Assembly: GCA_016282015.1 (NCBI GenBank)
Contig: JAEEJS010000038.1
Coordinates: forward strand, 46,749-110,748
Direction of reading: 5' to 3'
Source of the DNA: Bacteroidales bacterium
Lineage (GTDB): Bacteria; Bacteroidota; Bacteroidia; Bacteroidales; F082
DNA length: 64,000 nucleotides
How positions within the stretch are numbered: the first letter of the stretch is position 1; each line of letters begins with the position of its first letter. The notes below the pieces were generated by a model. It saw only the letters and a program-made list of their open reading frames with translations. It had not been told where the DNA came from and made no database searches. Both the position numbers and the translations under genes were made by a program. Shown one piece after another: positions 8,458 to 18,039 of the stretch.

Positions 8458-9522
8458 CGGCAGCGACTCCAGGCTTCTGGCGTTATGCAGCAGTTTTCTG
8501 CCGTCTATGCTGAAGACATTGTAGCGTAAATTCTCCGGATCAGGGTTTTCAGGGTTGATTTCACCTATCCCGGTCTCATCTATGTCTATCAGATTGTATT
8601 GCTGTATTCCAAGCCCTATCTGTTCGGCATAATCCACTATGTGGGTGCCGTGCAGTTCCTCTATGCGGTCTATCAGTGGCTGGGGGTTGGAGGTAGGGGT
8701 GGGATTGTAGTTGAAAATCAAGTCGAGACATGCCCTGTCGAGAGCCACCGGGTCGGTGGATGCAAGTATGCCTATATCGGCCATTTCAGGCACAGCGGGC
8801 ATGGGGTTGCAGTCGCAATCAACGGAAAGGTTGTTCATCACGTTGATGTAAACTATGTTTTTGCCGTCCTGCTTGAAGTAGTTGTGCACGGCCTGAGCTG
8901 CTGCGGCCATGGATTCAAGAAAGGAGTCCTGATCGTTGAAACCGTAGATGCTGCTGGTGCTTTCGCCGGCAGTGTGTATGTAACACTTGCCGGGTTTGGC
9001 AGCCACGCCTATGCTCTGGTTTTTCAGTACTCCGCCATAGCCTCCGCGGGCATGGCCCTTGAAATGTGCCAGATTTATCATGAAATCGTAATATGACAGA
9101 TGCGAACCTACTATGTCGTATTTTATCCAGGTGGTGTCGGCTACTGGAATCTGCATCACACCCTCAGAATCCATGATGTCGACCTTGGCGATCATGTCAA
9201 AACCGTGCTGAGCTATTATCAGACGGTGGGAGTCGGTGTTGTCCCTGCTGCCGCCGTAGGCGGTGTTGCATTCCACCAGATTGGCGTTTGTGAGGTTGAC
9301 CAGATCCGCTATGAGTTCCGGACGCAGATAGTTGCTTTTAGGGCCTTCGCCTGTAGAGATTTTTATAGCCACATGTCCAACCGGCTCTACTCCCAAAGTC
9401 TGAAATATTTTCACTAGCGATTCAGGAGTAATCTCACTGGTGAAATAAACATTGCTCTGGGCCAGGGCCGACAAGCACAGACCCAACATCAGTAAAAAAG
9501 CAGCGGTTCTTTTCATAATCAA
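8410..9522 (-). CDS. T9SS-exported DUF362 domain protein
   Basis: A 370-aa protein with a signal peptide (ending CLSALAQ). The DUF362 body reads VAIKISTGEGPKSNYLRPELIADLV, NTAYGGSRDNTDSHRLIIAQHGF and ILASTDPVALDRACLDLI. The end is a short type A T9SS sorting tail (YNVFSIDGRKLLHNA...LPSGVYIINGKKQVIVK). DUF362 proteins are often iron-sulfur-linked and cytoplasmic; this version appears to be exported and surface-attached. It begins 14 bp after the upstream lipoprotein gene, so the two form an operon. ATG at 9516 is an alternative start two codons in. Confidence 0.88.
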   Translation of the reverse strand: MIMKRTAAFLLMLGLCLSALAQSNVYFTSEITPESLVKIFQTLGVEPVGHVAIKISTGEGPKSNYLRPELIADLVNLTNANLVECNTAYGGSRDNTDSHRLIIAQHGFDMIAKVDIMDSEGVMQIPVADTTWIKYDIVGSHLSYYDFMINLAHFKGHARGGYGGVLKNQSIGVAAKPGKCYIHTAGESTSSIYGFNDQDSFLESMAAAAQAVHNYFKQDGKNIVYINVMNNLSVDCDCNPMPAVPEMADIGILASTDPVALDRACLDLIFNYNPTPTSNPQPLIDRIEELHGTHIVDYAEQIGLGIQQYNLIDIDETGIGEINPENPDPENLRYNVFSIDGRKLLHNARSLESLPSGVYIINGKKQVIVK

Positions 9523-9536
9523 AGGTTTTTCATGAA

Positions 9537-10112
9537 TTATCGGTTACGGACTATGCGGTAATGCGGGTTATAGTTTTGGCGGAAAGCCTCGCTGTGACGT
9601 ACGGCGTGATTGCCGTCGGCGGCCCCGCGCAAAGCTGTCTGCAGTTCCTCGTCGGCCCATGAAGGGTTGACTTGCAGGGCAATCTCCTCTATTTTGCGCC
9701 ATTCTTCTGCCCAGTTGTCGCTGTAGGCATTGTCGTGTCCGGCTGCCCCAATAAACATCATAACCAACTGTTCCTCAGTCAGTTCACCGTCAAGAAGGCA
9801 TGAGAAATTGATTCTGGTGAAACGGTGGCGGAAACCTGTGGGTTCGCGTTTGGGCATAAGGCTCAAGTCAATGTCGCGGCACTGCTCCAGCTCGTAATGT
9901 ATGTATTGTCTGGCCGCTGCAGTATCGTTCATCAGGTGTTCGGCTCCGAAGAAATCCTGATAGCAGGTTTTGTAGATGTCCTGCAAGGTGGCCAGAGGGT
10001 AATTGGTGTGAATTTCACTGCACATCCGGCGGATGGCCTGTTCATCATTTTTGCAACTCAGCATCATAATAGCCAAAAGGCTTATTGTAACTATGTGTAT
10101 AACTTTTTTCAT
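9537..10112 (-). CDS. Lipoprotein of unknown function
   Basis: A 191-aa protein with a lipoprotein signal peptide (lipobox LLAIMMLSC, Cys20). The mature part is rich in Trp, His and acidic residues (DIYKTCYQDFFGAEHLMND, FRHRFTRINFSCLLDGELTEEQLV) and matches the look of a conserved Bacteroidetes hypothetical family. No catalytic motif is recognised. It is the first gene of a two-gene operon with the DUF362 protein. The -7 box is only 4 nt from the ATG, which suggests a leaderless mRNA. Confidence 0.8.
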   Translation of the reverse strand: MKKVIHIVTISLLAIMMLSCKNDEQAIRRMCSEIHTNYPLATLQDIYKTCYQDFFGAEHLMNDTAAARQYIHYELEQCRDIDLSLMPKREPTGFRHRFTRINFSCLLDGELTEEQLVMMFIGAAGHDNAYSDNWAEEWRKIEEIALQVNPSWADEELQTALRGAADGNHAVRHSEAFRQNYNPHYRIVRNR

Positions 10113-10116
10113 ATGG

Positions 10117-10124
10117 CAAATTTA
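10117..10124 (-). promoter_or_regulatory. -7 box 4 nt from the lipoprotein start codon
   Basis: The minus strand reads TAAATTTG, then four bases, then the ATG at 10112. Transcription would begin at or next to the start codon. Confidence 0.55.
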
Positions 10125-10138
10125 CATAAAAAATTTTT

Positions 10139-10159
10139 CTTATATTTGCGGAATATAAG
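10139..10159. promoter_or_regulatory. Promoter with overlapping palindrome upstream of the RsbW-like gene
   Basis: The plus-strand -7 box TATATTTG (10141-10148) sits inside an inverted repeat CTTATATT-tgcgg-AATATAAG with perfect 8-bp arms. A dimeric regulator could bind over the -7 box and start site. The 5' leader to ATG 10207 is about 50 nt. Confidence 0.5.
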
Positions 10160-10206
10160 TTTTTGCAAAAAATTCATAAAAAGGAATTAAATAACAAACC
10201 AATAAC

Positions 10207-10614
10207 ATGAAAAAAAGGTTCAATCCGATTAAAGACAGAGCGAGTGAAATCATAGAGTTTCTGATGGATTCGCCTGATATCCCCCAAGATGAGTCATTGC
10301 GCTTCAAACTGCGTCTGAGTATAGAGGAGGCTGTTGAAAACGTAGTGAGCTACGCTTATGACGGGGGTATAGGATGGCTGGAAGCGGGTACCAGTCTGGA
10401 CAACGACTCCCTGATTCTTACCATAGAGTTGCGTGACGCCGGAACACCGTTCAATCCGCTCGAAAAGGCCGACCCTGACGTGACACTGTCAGCTGAAGAG
10501 CGTGCAGTGGGAGGTCTTGGTATTTTTCTTTGCAAGAAAATGATGGATAGCATCAGCTATCGCTACGAGGACGGAAACAACGTACTCACTATGACAAAAA
10601 AAATAGCGGAATGA
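10207..10614 (+). CDS. RsbW/SpoIIAB-like serine kinase (anti-sigma regulatory type)
   Basis: A 135-aa GHKL-type ATPase domain protein. The N box (LSIEEAVENVVSYAY), G1 box (DAGTPFNPL) and G2 box (GGLGIFLCKKMMD) are in the right order and spacing for the HATPase_c_2 family. Such proteins phosphorylate a STAS antagonist and sequester a target such as a sigma factor. The STAS partner follows 46 bp downstream. No sigma factor gene lies nearby, so the target may be another protein, possibly within this cluster (inference). First gene of the 10.2-14.3 kb cluster. Confidence 0.9.
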   Translation: MKKRFNPIKDRASEIIEFLMDSPDIPQDESLRFKLRLSIEEAVENVVSYAYDGGIGWLEAGTSLDNDSLILTIELRDAGTPFNPLEKADPDVTLSAEERAVGGLGIFLCKKMMDSISYRYEDGNNVLTMTKKIAE

Positions 10615-10660
10615 TTTGCGTCAAGTGAATAATCTAATCAAGAATAATAAAGACTGAGAC

Positions 10661-10963
10661 ATGGATATAAAAATCATTAAAGAAGGACAAAAGACTATAG
10701 TGATTCTCGATGGCAGAATAGACACTTCCAATGCCGAAAAGTTTCAGAATGACATAGCACCTCTGCTGGTTGGCGACAATCCGGATATAGATATAGACTG
10801 CAGCGGCATGACATATACCTCCTCACAGGGATTGCGCAGTTTTCTCACCCTTCAGAAGAGTGTCAACGCCCGCAGAGGGAAGATGGTGATGCGCAACATG
10901 AACCCTCAGGTGAAAGAAGTGTTCGACATCACAGGTTTTTCAAATATTATTAGCATTATCTAA
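10661..10963 (+). CDS. STAS domain anti-sigma factor antagonist (RsbV/SpoIIAA-like)
   Basis: A 100-aa single STAS domain. The conserved phospho-acceptor loop reads TYTSSQGLRSFL, matching the usual Y-I-S-S-A-G-L-R pattern, so Ser55 (or Ser54) is the likely site phosphorylated by the upstream kinase. Length and fold order match RsbV. The kinase/STAS pair forms a partner-switching module placed directly before the alarmone synthetase gene, 12 bp away, in the same direction. Confidence 0.92.
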   Translation: MDIKIIKEGQKTIVILDGRIDTSNAEKFQNDIAPLLVGDNPDIDIDCSGMTYTSSQGLRSFLTLQKSVNARRGKMVMRNMNPQVKEVFDITGFSNIISII

Positions 10964-10975
10964 GTTTTTGTTTCT

Positions 10976-12055
10976 ATGAAACTCGACATGCATTGCGAGA
11001 TGATTCTCGAGGAATATCACGAGAAACAGCCCATCTACCTGAAGATGCAGGAATTCATACTTGAGAAATTGAAAAAATCATTCGAGACCAAGGGTGTGGT
11101 TGTGGCTGGTATTGAATCACGTATCAAAACCGAAAAGAGTCTCATCGGCAAGCTTGAGATTAAAGGCTATAAATACAAGACAATAGCCGACATCACTGAC
11201 ATTTTGGGAGTGCGTGTAATCACCAACTACAGCGATGATGTCGACATAGTGGCGGCAATAGTGGAGAATATGTTCGAAATGGACTGGGACAACTCGGTCG
11301 ACAAGCGTAAAATGCTCGACTTTGACCGTTTTGGCTACATCTCTCTGCACTACATCTGCCGTATTCCTGCCTCTTTGTTCCACGACGATGCCATGCCTGA
11401 AATCAATGAGTTTCGTTTCGAGATTCAGATGTGTAGCAGTCTGCAACATGTTTGGGCTAACATGCATCATGACACGGGCTACAAGACAGAAGTGGAGATT
11501 CCTGTTGAATATCAACGCAATATGAGTCGTCTCGCCGGCATGCTGGAGCTGATAGACGAGCAGTTCAGCCGTATCCGCAAGGAAATCACCGACTATCGCC
11601 GCAAAGTGCAGGCGTTGGTGGCCACAGGCAATTTCGACGAAGTACCGCTCAATGGCGATACATTCCGCAGCTATCTTGAACTGAAGCCGTTCAAACGGCT
11701 GGCCGACAAGATAGCGTCAATCAATCAGGCGGAGATTTACGAAGACAGCCTCATGCCATATTACAATGTGCTTATCCGCATGAATATGAAGACATTAGGC
11801 GATGTGGGAAGAATGTACAAAGAGTGCAAGGACGCCGCTTATCAGCTGGCCCTTCTGCAGCTGGCAGGCACGGGTCTGGACATAGTGGCATATTCAGTTA
11901 CACTGCAAAACCTCTGCATAGTGTACATTTTGAAGAAAGGTTTCGGAGAAGGCGGACTGGTACAGATGTTTGCCTTGCTTTACGGAAAGAGCGATTACAA
12001 CAATCAACGCGCCCATCGCATTTATGAACAGGCTACAAAACTAAAACTTGTATGA
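10976..12055 (+). CDS. RelA/SpoT-type (p)ppGpp synthetase domain protein
   Basis: A 359-aa protein with one nucleotidyltransferase synthetase domain (about residues 40-175) and no TGS or ACT domain. Visible motifs are R49-x-K51 with S55 and K59, DITDILGVRV (71-81), GYISLH (120-125), and E149-x-Q151 followed by QHVWANMHHDTGYK (157-170). The remaining 180 residues are helical and of unknown role. It differs from housekeeping Rel by lacking an N-terminal hydrolase domain; that activity seems to be supplied by the next gene, which overlaps by 4 bp (ATGA). Product could be (p)ppGpp or a related alarmone. Confidence 0.88.
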   Translation: MKLDMHCEMILEEYHEKQPIYLKMQEFILEKLKKSFETKGVVVAGIESRIKTEKSLIGKLEIKGYKYKTIADITDILGVRVITNYSDDVDIVAAIVENMFEMDWDNSVDKRKMLDFDRFGYISLHYICRIPASLFHDDAMPEINEFRFEIQMCSSLQHVWANMHHDTGYKTEVEIPVEYQRNMSRLAGMLELIDEQFSRIRKEITDYRRKVQALVATGNFDEVPLNGDTFRSYLELKPFKRLADKIASINQAEIYEDSLMPYYNVLIRMNMKTLGDVGRMYKECKDAAYQLALLQLAGTGLDIVAYSVTLQNLCIVYILKKGFGEGGLVQMFALLYGKSDYNNQRAHRIYEQATKLKLV

Positions 12056-12621
12056 ACAACCCTTGCAATACAGATCTTTTTGACCGCGCTTTGATTTTTG
12101 CTACAGAAGCGCATCACGGCACCGAACGTCGTGGCAAAGGATATCCTTATATTATACATCCTATGGAGGCCGTTACCATAGTGGCGTCTATTACCAATGA
12201 CCCTGAAATGCTGGCAGCAGCAGTGTTGCATGACACAGTGGAGGATACTGATGTCACTATCGAACAGATTAATGAATTGTTTGGCAAAAGGGTGGCCATT
12301 CTGGTAGAGAATGAGACCGCGCCAAAATTAAAGGAACTGTCTTGGCGTCAGAGAAAAGAAGCACAGGTGCTTAAGTTGAAAAATGCGCCCTACGACAGCA
12401 AAGTGGTGGCCATGGGCGACAAACTGTCAAACATGCGCGGCATAGCCACTGACTACCGTCGTATTGGGGACAAACTGTGGTTAAGGTTCCACGCTCCCAA
12501 CGGCAAGTCGGACATCGAATGGTACTACCGTTCGCTGGCTGAGGCCTTGTCCGACCTGGCTGACCTTTATCCTTACATTGAGTACGTGTGGCTTCTGGAA
12601 GAGACTTTTGGAAAGAAATAA
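12052..12621 (+). CDS. HD-domain (p)ppGpp hydrolase (Mesh1/small alarmone hydrolase-like)
   Basis: A 189-aa stand-alone HD hydrolase. The residues typical of Rel/Mesh1 Mn-dependent alarmone hydrolases are present: YIIHPMEAV (His36), LHDTVEDT (His60, Asp61, Glu64, Asp65) and GDKLSNMRG (Asp123, Asn127). No synthetase domain follows. Its ATG overlaps the stop of the synthetase gene, so the opposing enzymes are translationally coupled. Pairing of a single-domain synthetase and hydrolase recalls the toxSAS toxin-antitoxin arrangement, but a regulatory pair is equally possible. Confidence 0.88.
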   Translation: MNNPCNTDLFDRALIFATEAHHGTERRGKGYPYIIHPMEAVTIVASITNDPEMLAAAVLHDTVEDTDVTIEQINELFGKRVAILVENETAPKLKELSWRQRKEAQVLKLKNAPYDSKVVAMGDKLSNMRGIATDYRRIGDKLWLRFHAPNGKSDIEWYYRSLAEALSDLADLYPYIEYVWLLEETFGKK

Positions 12622-12633
12622 GTTTTATATATC

Positions 12634-13854
12634 ATGAATACTACCGATCAGGAAAGAGCCTTGAAACTTGCCACCGAGGCGGGTCGTATTATGCTTCAGA
12701 ACGGAGCTGAAATATCTAGGGTGGAAGATACCATGGAACGCATCTCCACGCATTACGGTGTCAGTGAACAGAGTTTTTTCGTGCTGAGCAACGGTATTAT
12801 AGCCACCGGTCAGGATTATGCCAAAGCCGACTACATTCCTATCAAAGGGATGCAGTTGAGCAAAGTGATAGATGTGAACCAACTGAGCCGCGACGTCATG
12901 GCAGACCGCTGCACTCTGGACGATCTGGAGAAGCGTCTCGAGGCCATACGCAACGGCGGCAACCGTCCGTGGTGGCACAATGTGTTGGGCACAGCCGTAG
13001 GAGTGGCAAGTTTCTGTGTGATTTTCAAAGGAAGTTTGATGGACGTCGCGGCCATGTTTGTGATAGGCTTGCTGTTGGGATTGTTCATGACATTTGCCGG
13101 ATCGAAGATGTCGCGTGTGTTCGCCAACCTTATGGGCGGCATAGTTGGCGGACAGTTGTGTATAATTTCAGTGGGACTGGGCTTTGGCGAAAATCTGCCT
13201 AACATGATTACCAGTACCATCATCTGTCTGGTGCCAGGAATTCCGTTTACCAACGGTATACGCGACCTTGCCAACGAGGACTATCTTGCCGGTTTTACCC
13301 GACTGCTTGACGCTTTGCTGGTGTTCCTCTGTATAGCGATGGGAGTGGTTATCTCATTCCTTATAGAAGAAGTTATTACCGGCGACCTGATCGAGATAGG
13401 AGAATATGTGTCGGACTCTTTCACCTCACAGTGGTATCTGCAACTGTTAGGGGCTTTGATAGGTACCATGTGTTTCAGCGTGCTGTTCGGAGTCCCCAAC
13501 AAATACAACTTGCATTGCGGTATAGTGGGAGCGATAGGCTGGGGAGTTTATCTGCTGACCAATAATTCGTTTGTTTCGGCCATGGCTGTAGCTTTGGTAA
13601 GTTATCTGTTCGCTGTTTACAAACGTTGTCCGGTAACTGTGTTTTTAATATGCGGCATCATACCTCTTGTGCCGGGAGGAGGCATCTTCCTGACATCCTA
13701 TTATGTAGTTTCTAACCATCTGAAACTGGCTGCCGAATCGGGTTTTGTGGCTTTGTCAGCAACTGTCGGAATAGCCGGAGGTATCATCATAGTCGGTGCC
13801 ATCTTCACCAGAATTTTCCAATGGGTTAACAAATCGAAAATGGTAACAAATTAA
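12634..13854 (+). CDS. ThrE-type threonine/serine exporter
   Basis: A 406-aa inner-membrane protein joining both ThrE halves. The N-terminal soluble part and first helix bundle (residues 1-250) include the family signature EAGRIMLQNGAEISRVEDTM and a five-helix core with LVPGIPFTNGIRDL. A second bundle (about 265-395) carries ICGIIPLVPGGGIFLTSYYVV. In many bacteria these are two separate genes (YjjP/YjjB); here they are fused, as in Corynebacterium ThrE. It starts 12 bp after the hydrolase gene and is in the same operon. Amino acid export and alarmone control may therefore be linked. Confidence 0.92.
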   Translation: MNTTDQERALKLATEAGRIMLQNGAEISRVEDTMERISTHYGVSEQSFFVLSNGIIATGQDYAKADYIPIKGMQLSKVIDVNQLSRDVMADRCTLDDLEKRLEAIRNGGNRPWWHNVLGTAVGVASFCVIFKGSLMDVAAMFVIGLLLGLFMTFAGSKMSRVFANLMGGIVGGQLCIISVGLGFGENLPNMITSTIICLVPGIPFTNGIRDLANEDYLAGFTRLLDALLVFLCIAMGVVISFLIEEVITGDLIEIGEYVSDSFTSQWYLQLLGALIGTMCFSVLFGVPNKYNLHCGIVGAIGWGVYLLTNNSFVSAMAVALVSYLFAVYKRCPVTVFLICGIIPLVPGGGIFLTSYYVVSNHLKLAAESGFVALSATVGIAGGIIIVGAIFTRIFQWVNKSKMVTN

Positions 13855-13859
13855 ATATC

Positions 13860-16643
<2,784 letters not shown>

Positions 16644-16666
16644 TTATCGAAATCCCAAAAAAATAT

Positions 16667-16674
16667 TACCTTTG
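16667..16674 (+). promoter_or_regulatory. -7 box of the lipoprotein/radical-SAM pair
   Basis: TACCTTTG lies 27 nt before ATG 16702. It shows that the longer in-frame reading from 16552 cannot be the start. Confidence 0.7.
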
Positions 16675-16701
16675 CAATCGGAAAATAACAAGGAATCGGA
16701 T

Positions 16702-16971
16702 ATGAAAAAAGCAACCAGAACAATTTGGGTCGGCATCCTCTCGGCACTGGCACTTCTGACAGCCTGCTTCTCAAGCAAAGGTTTGACAAAAGCTGAAAGA
16801 GCCAGACTCATAAAGGAGCGCGACTCCATCCAGCAGGTGCTTGAACGTCGCGAGGGAGCGTCAGTTTACGGCACGCCTGAGATTATCCAGGCCTACGGAG
16901 CGGAAAACAAACGCCTGCGTCATCAGCTTGACTCCATCAACCAGATTTTAGGACAAGATGAACCTAAATAA
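16702..16971 (+). CDS. Small lipoprotein paired with radical SAM enzyme
   Basis: An 89-aa protein with a lipoprotein signal (lipobox LLTAC, Cys22), a charged helical segment (LTKAERARLIKERDSIQQVLERRE), a central YGTPEIIQAYG motif and a second helix (NKRLRHQLDSINQIL). The helices flank the Tyr/Gly/Pro motif in a nearly symmetric way. It overlaps the radical SAM gene by 14 bp. I recall TIGRFAM-type families describing an 'rSAM/lipoprotein' two-gene system in Bacteroidetes, and this pair fits that layout. The lipoprotein is thus a candidate substrate for modification, most plausibly at the YGTPE region (inference). Confidence 0.82.
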   Translation: MKKATRTIWVGILSALALLTACFSSKGLTKAERARLIKERDSIQQVLERREGASVYGTPEIIQAYGAENKRLRHQLDSINQILGQDEPK

Positions 16972-18022
16972 AAGGTTGAAACTTGAGCTCAACCGTGTCA
17001 ACCTGCAGCGTCGCACGGAAGAGCACGAACTACATCAGCTTTTCTGGGAATGCACCCTGCGGTGCAACCTGAGTTGCCGCCACTGCGGCAGCGACTGTCG
17101 TATGCTGTCCGAGCAAAACGACATGCCTCTGGATGATTTTCTTAAGGTTTTGGACGAGATAAAACTCCACGAAGACCCTTCAAACGTGGTTGTCATCACA
17201 ACCGGTGGCGAGCCCATGATGCGCCGCGACCTCGCACAGTGCGGAAAGGCGATCTCACAACGCGGCTTTATATGGGGCATGGTCACCAACGGCATGCTTC
17301 TGACCCCAGAACGTTTGCAGGAATTCGTCGACAACGGGCTGAAGACCATAGCGGTGAGTTTCGACGGCTTCGAGGACGACCACAACTGGATGCGAGGCAA
17401 CTCCGCCAGCTATAAAAACGTGCTGGTGGCCGTGGAGGCCATGAAACAGCATCCCGACCTGACCTGGGACGTGATTACCTGCGTCAACCAACGCACCATC
17501 AAATACTTGCCAGAGTTCCGTGATTTTCTGATTTCACTGGGAATCAAGCGGTGGAGGCTGTTTACGGTATTCCCGTTCGGGCGAGCCGCAGGCGAGCCCG
17601 AACTGCAGTTGTCCAACGCACAGTTTGTAGAGATGCTGGAGTTCATCAAACAAACTCGCATCGAAGGCAAGATACGGGCTGACTACGGCTGCGACGGCTT
17701 CCTGGGCGATTATGAAGGCGAGGTGCGCAACCATTATTACTCATGCAGTGCCGGCATCAACATAGCATCGGTGCTTGCCGACGGCTCCATCTCGGGCTGT
17801 CTCAGCATCCGCAGCGACTACCACCAGGGAAACATCTACAACGATAGTTTTTGGGACGTCTGGCAAAACCGGTTTGAAAAATACCGCGACCGACGTTGGA
17901 TGAAGACCGGCCAGTGTGCCAAATGCAAGATGTGGCGCTACTGCCTTGGCAACGGTTTCCATCTCCGTGACGGCGACGGAAACCTGCAAGTTTGTCAGTA
18001 TAAAAAAATAGAGGCGATTTGA
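16958..18022 (+). CDS. Radical SAM/SPASM domain peptide- or protein-modifying enzyme
   Basis: A 354-aa enzyme with the radical SAM cluster motif C36-x3-C40-x2-C43 (CNLSCRHC), TTGGEPMMRRDL for the GGE motif, and a C-terminal SPASM region (CSAGINIASVLADGSISGC, then GQCAKCKMWRYCLGNG and a last Cys in LQVCQYKK). The architecture matches maturases related to PqqE and anSME. It is translated from a start inside the lipoprotein gene (14-bp overlap), implying coupled expression with its probable target. The stop codon lies in the loop of a strong terminator. Confidence 0.92.
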   Translation: MNLNKRLKLELNRVNLQRRTEEHELHQLFWECTLRCNLSCRHCGSDCRMLSEQNDMPLDDFLKVLDEIKLHEDPSNVVVITTGGEPMMRRDLAQCGKAISQRGFIWGMVTNGMLLTPERLQEFVDNGLKTIAVSFDGFEDDHNWMRGNSASYKNVLVAVEAMKQHPDLTWDVITCVNQRTIKYLPEFRDFLISLGIKRWRLFTVFPFGRAAGEPELQLSNAQFVEMLEFIKQTRIEGKIRADYGCDGFLGDYEGEVRNHYYSCSAGINIASVLADGSISGCLSIRSDYHQGNIYNDSFWDVWQNRFEKYRDRRWMKTGQCAKCKMWRYCLGNGFHLRDGDGNLQVCQYKKIEAI

Positions 18023-18039
18023 ATCGCCTCTATTTTTTT
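18002..18039. terminator. Bidirectional intrinsic terminator
   Basis: Perfect 18-bp arms (18002-18019 and 18022-18039) flank a 2-base centre. The stem core is GAGGCGATT/AATCGCCTC, and both strands end in a run of seven or more T. It serves the radical SAM gene and the convergent TolC gene. The radical SAM stop TGA is at the hairpin tip. Confidence 0.92.
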
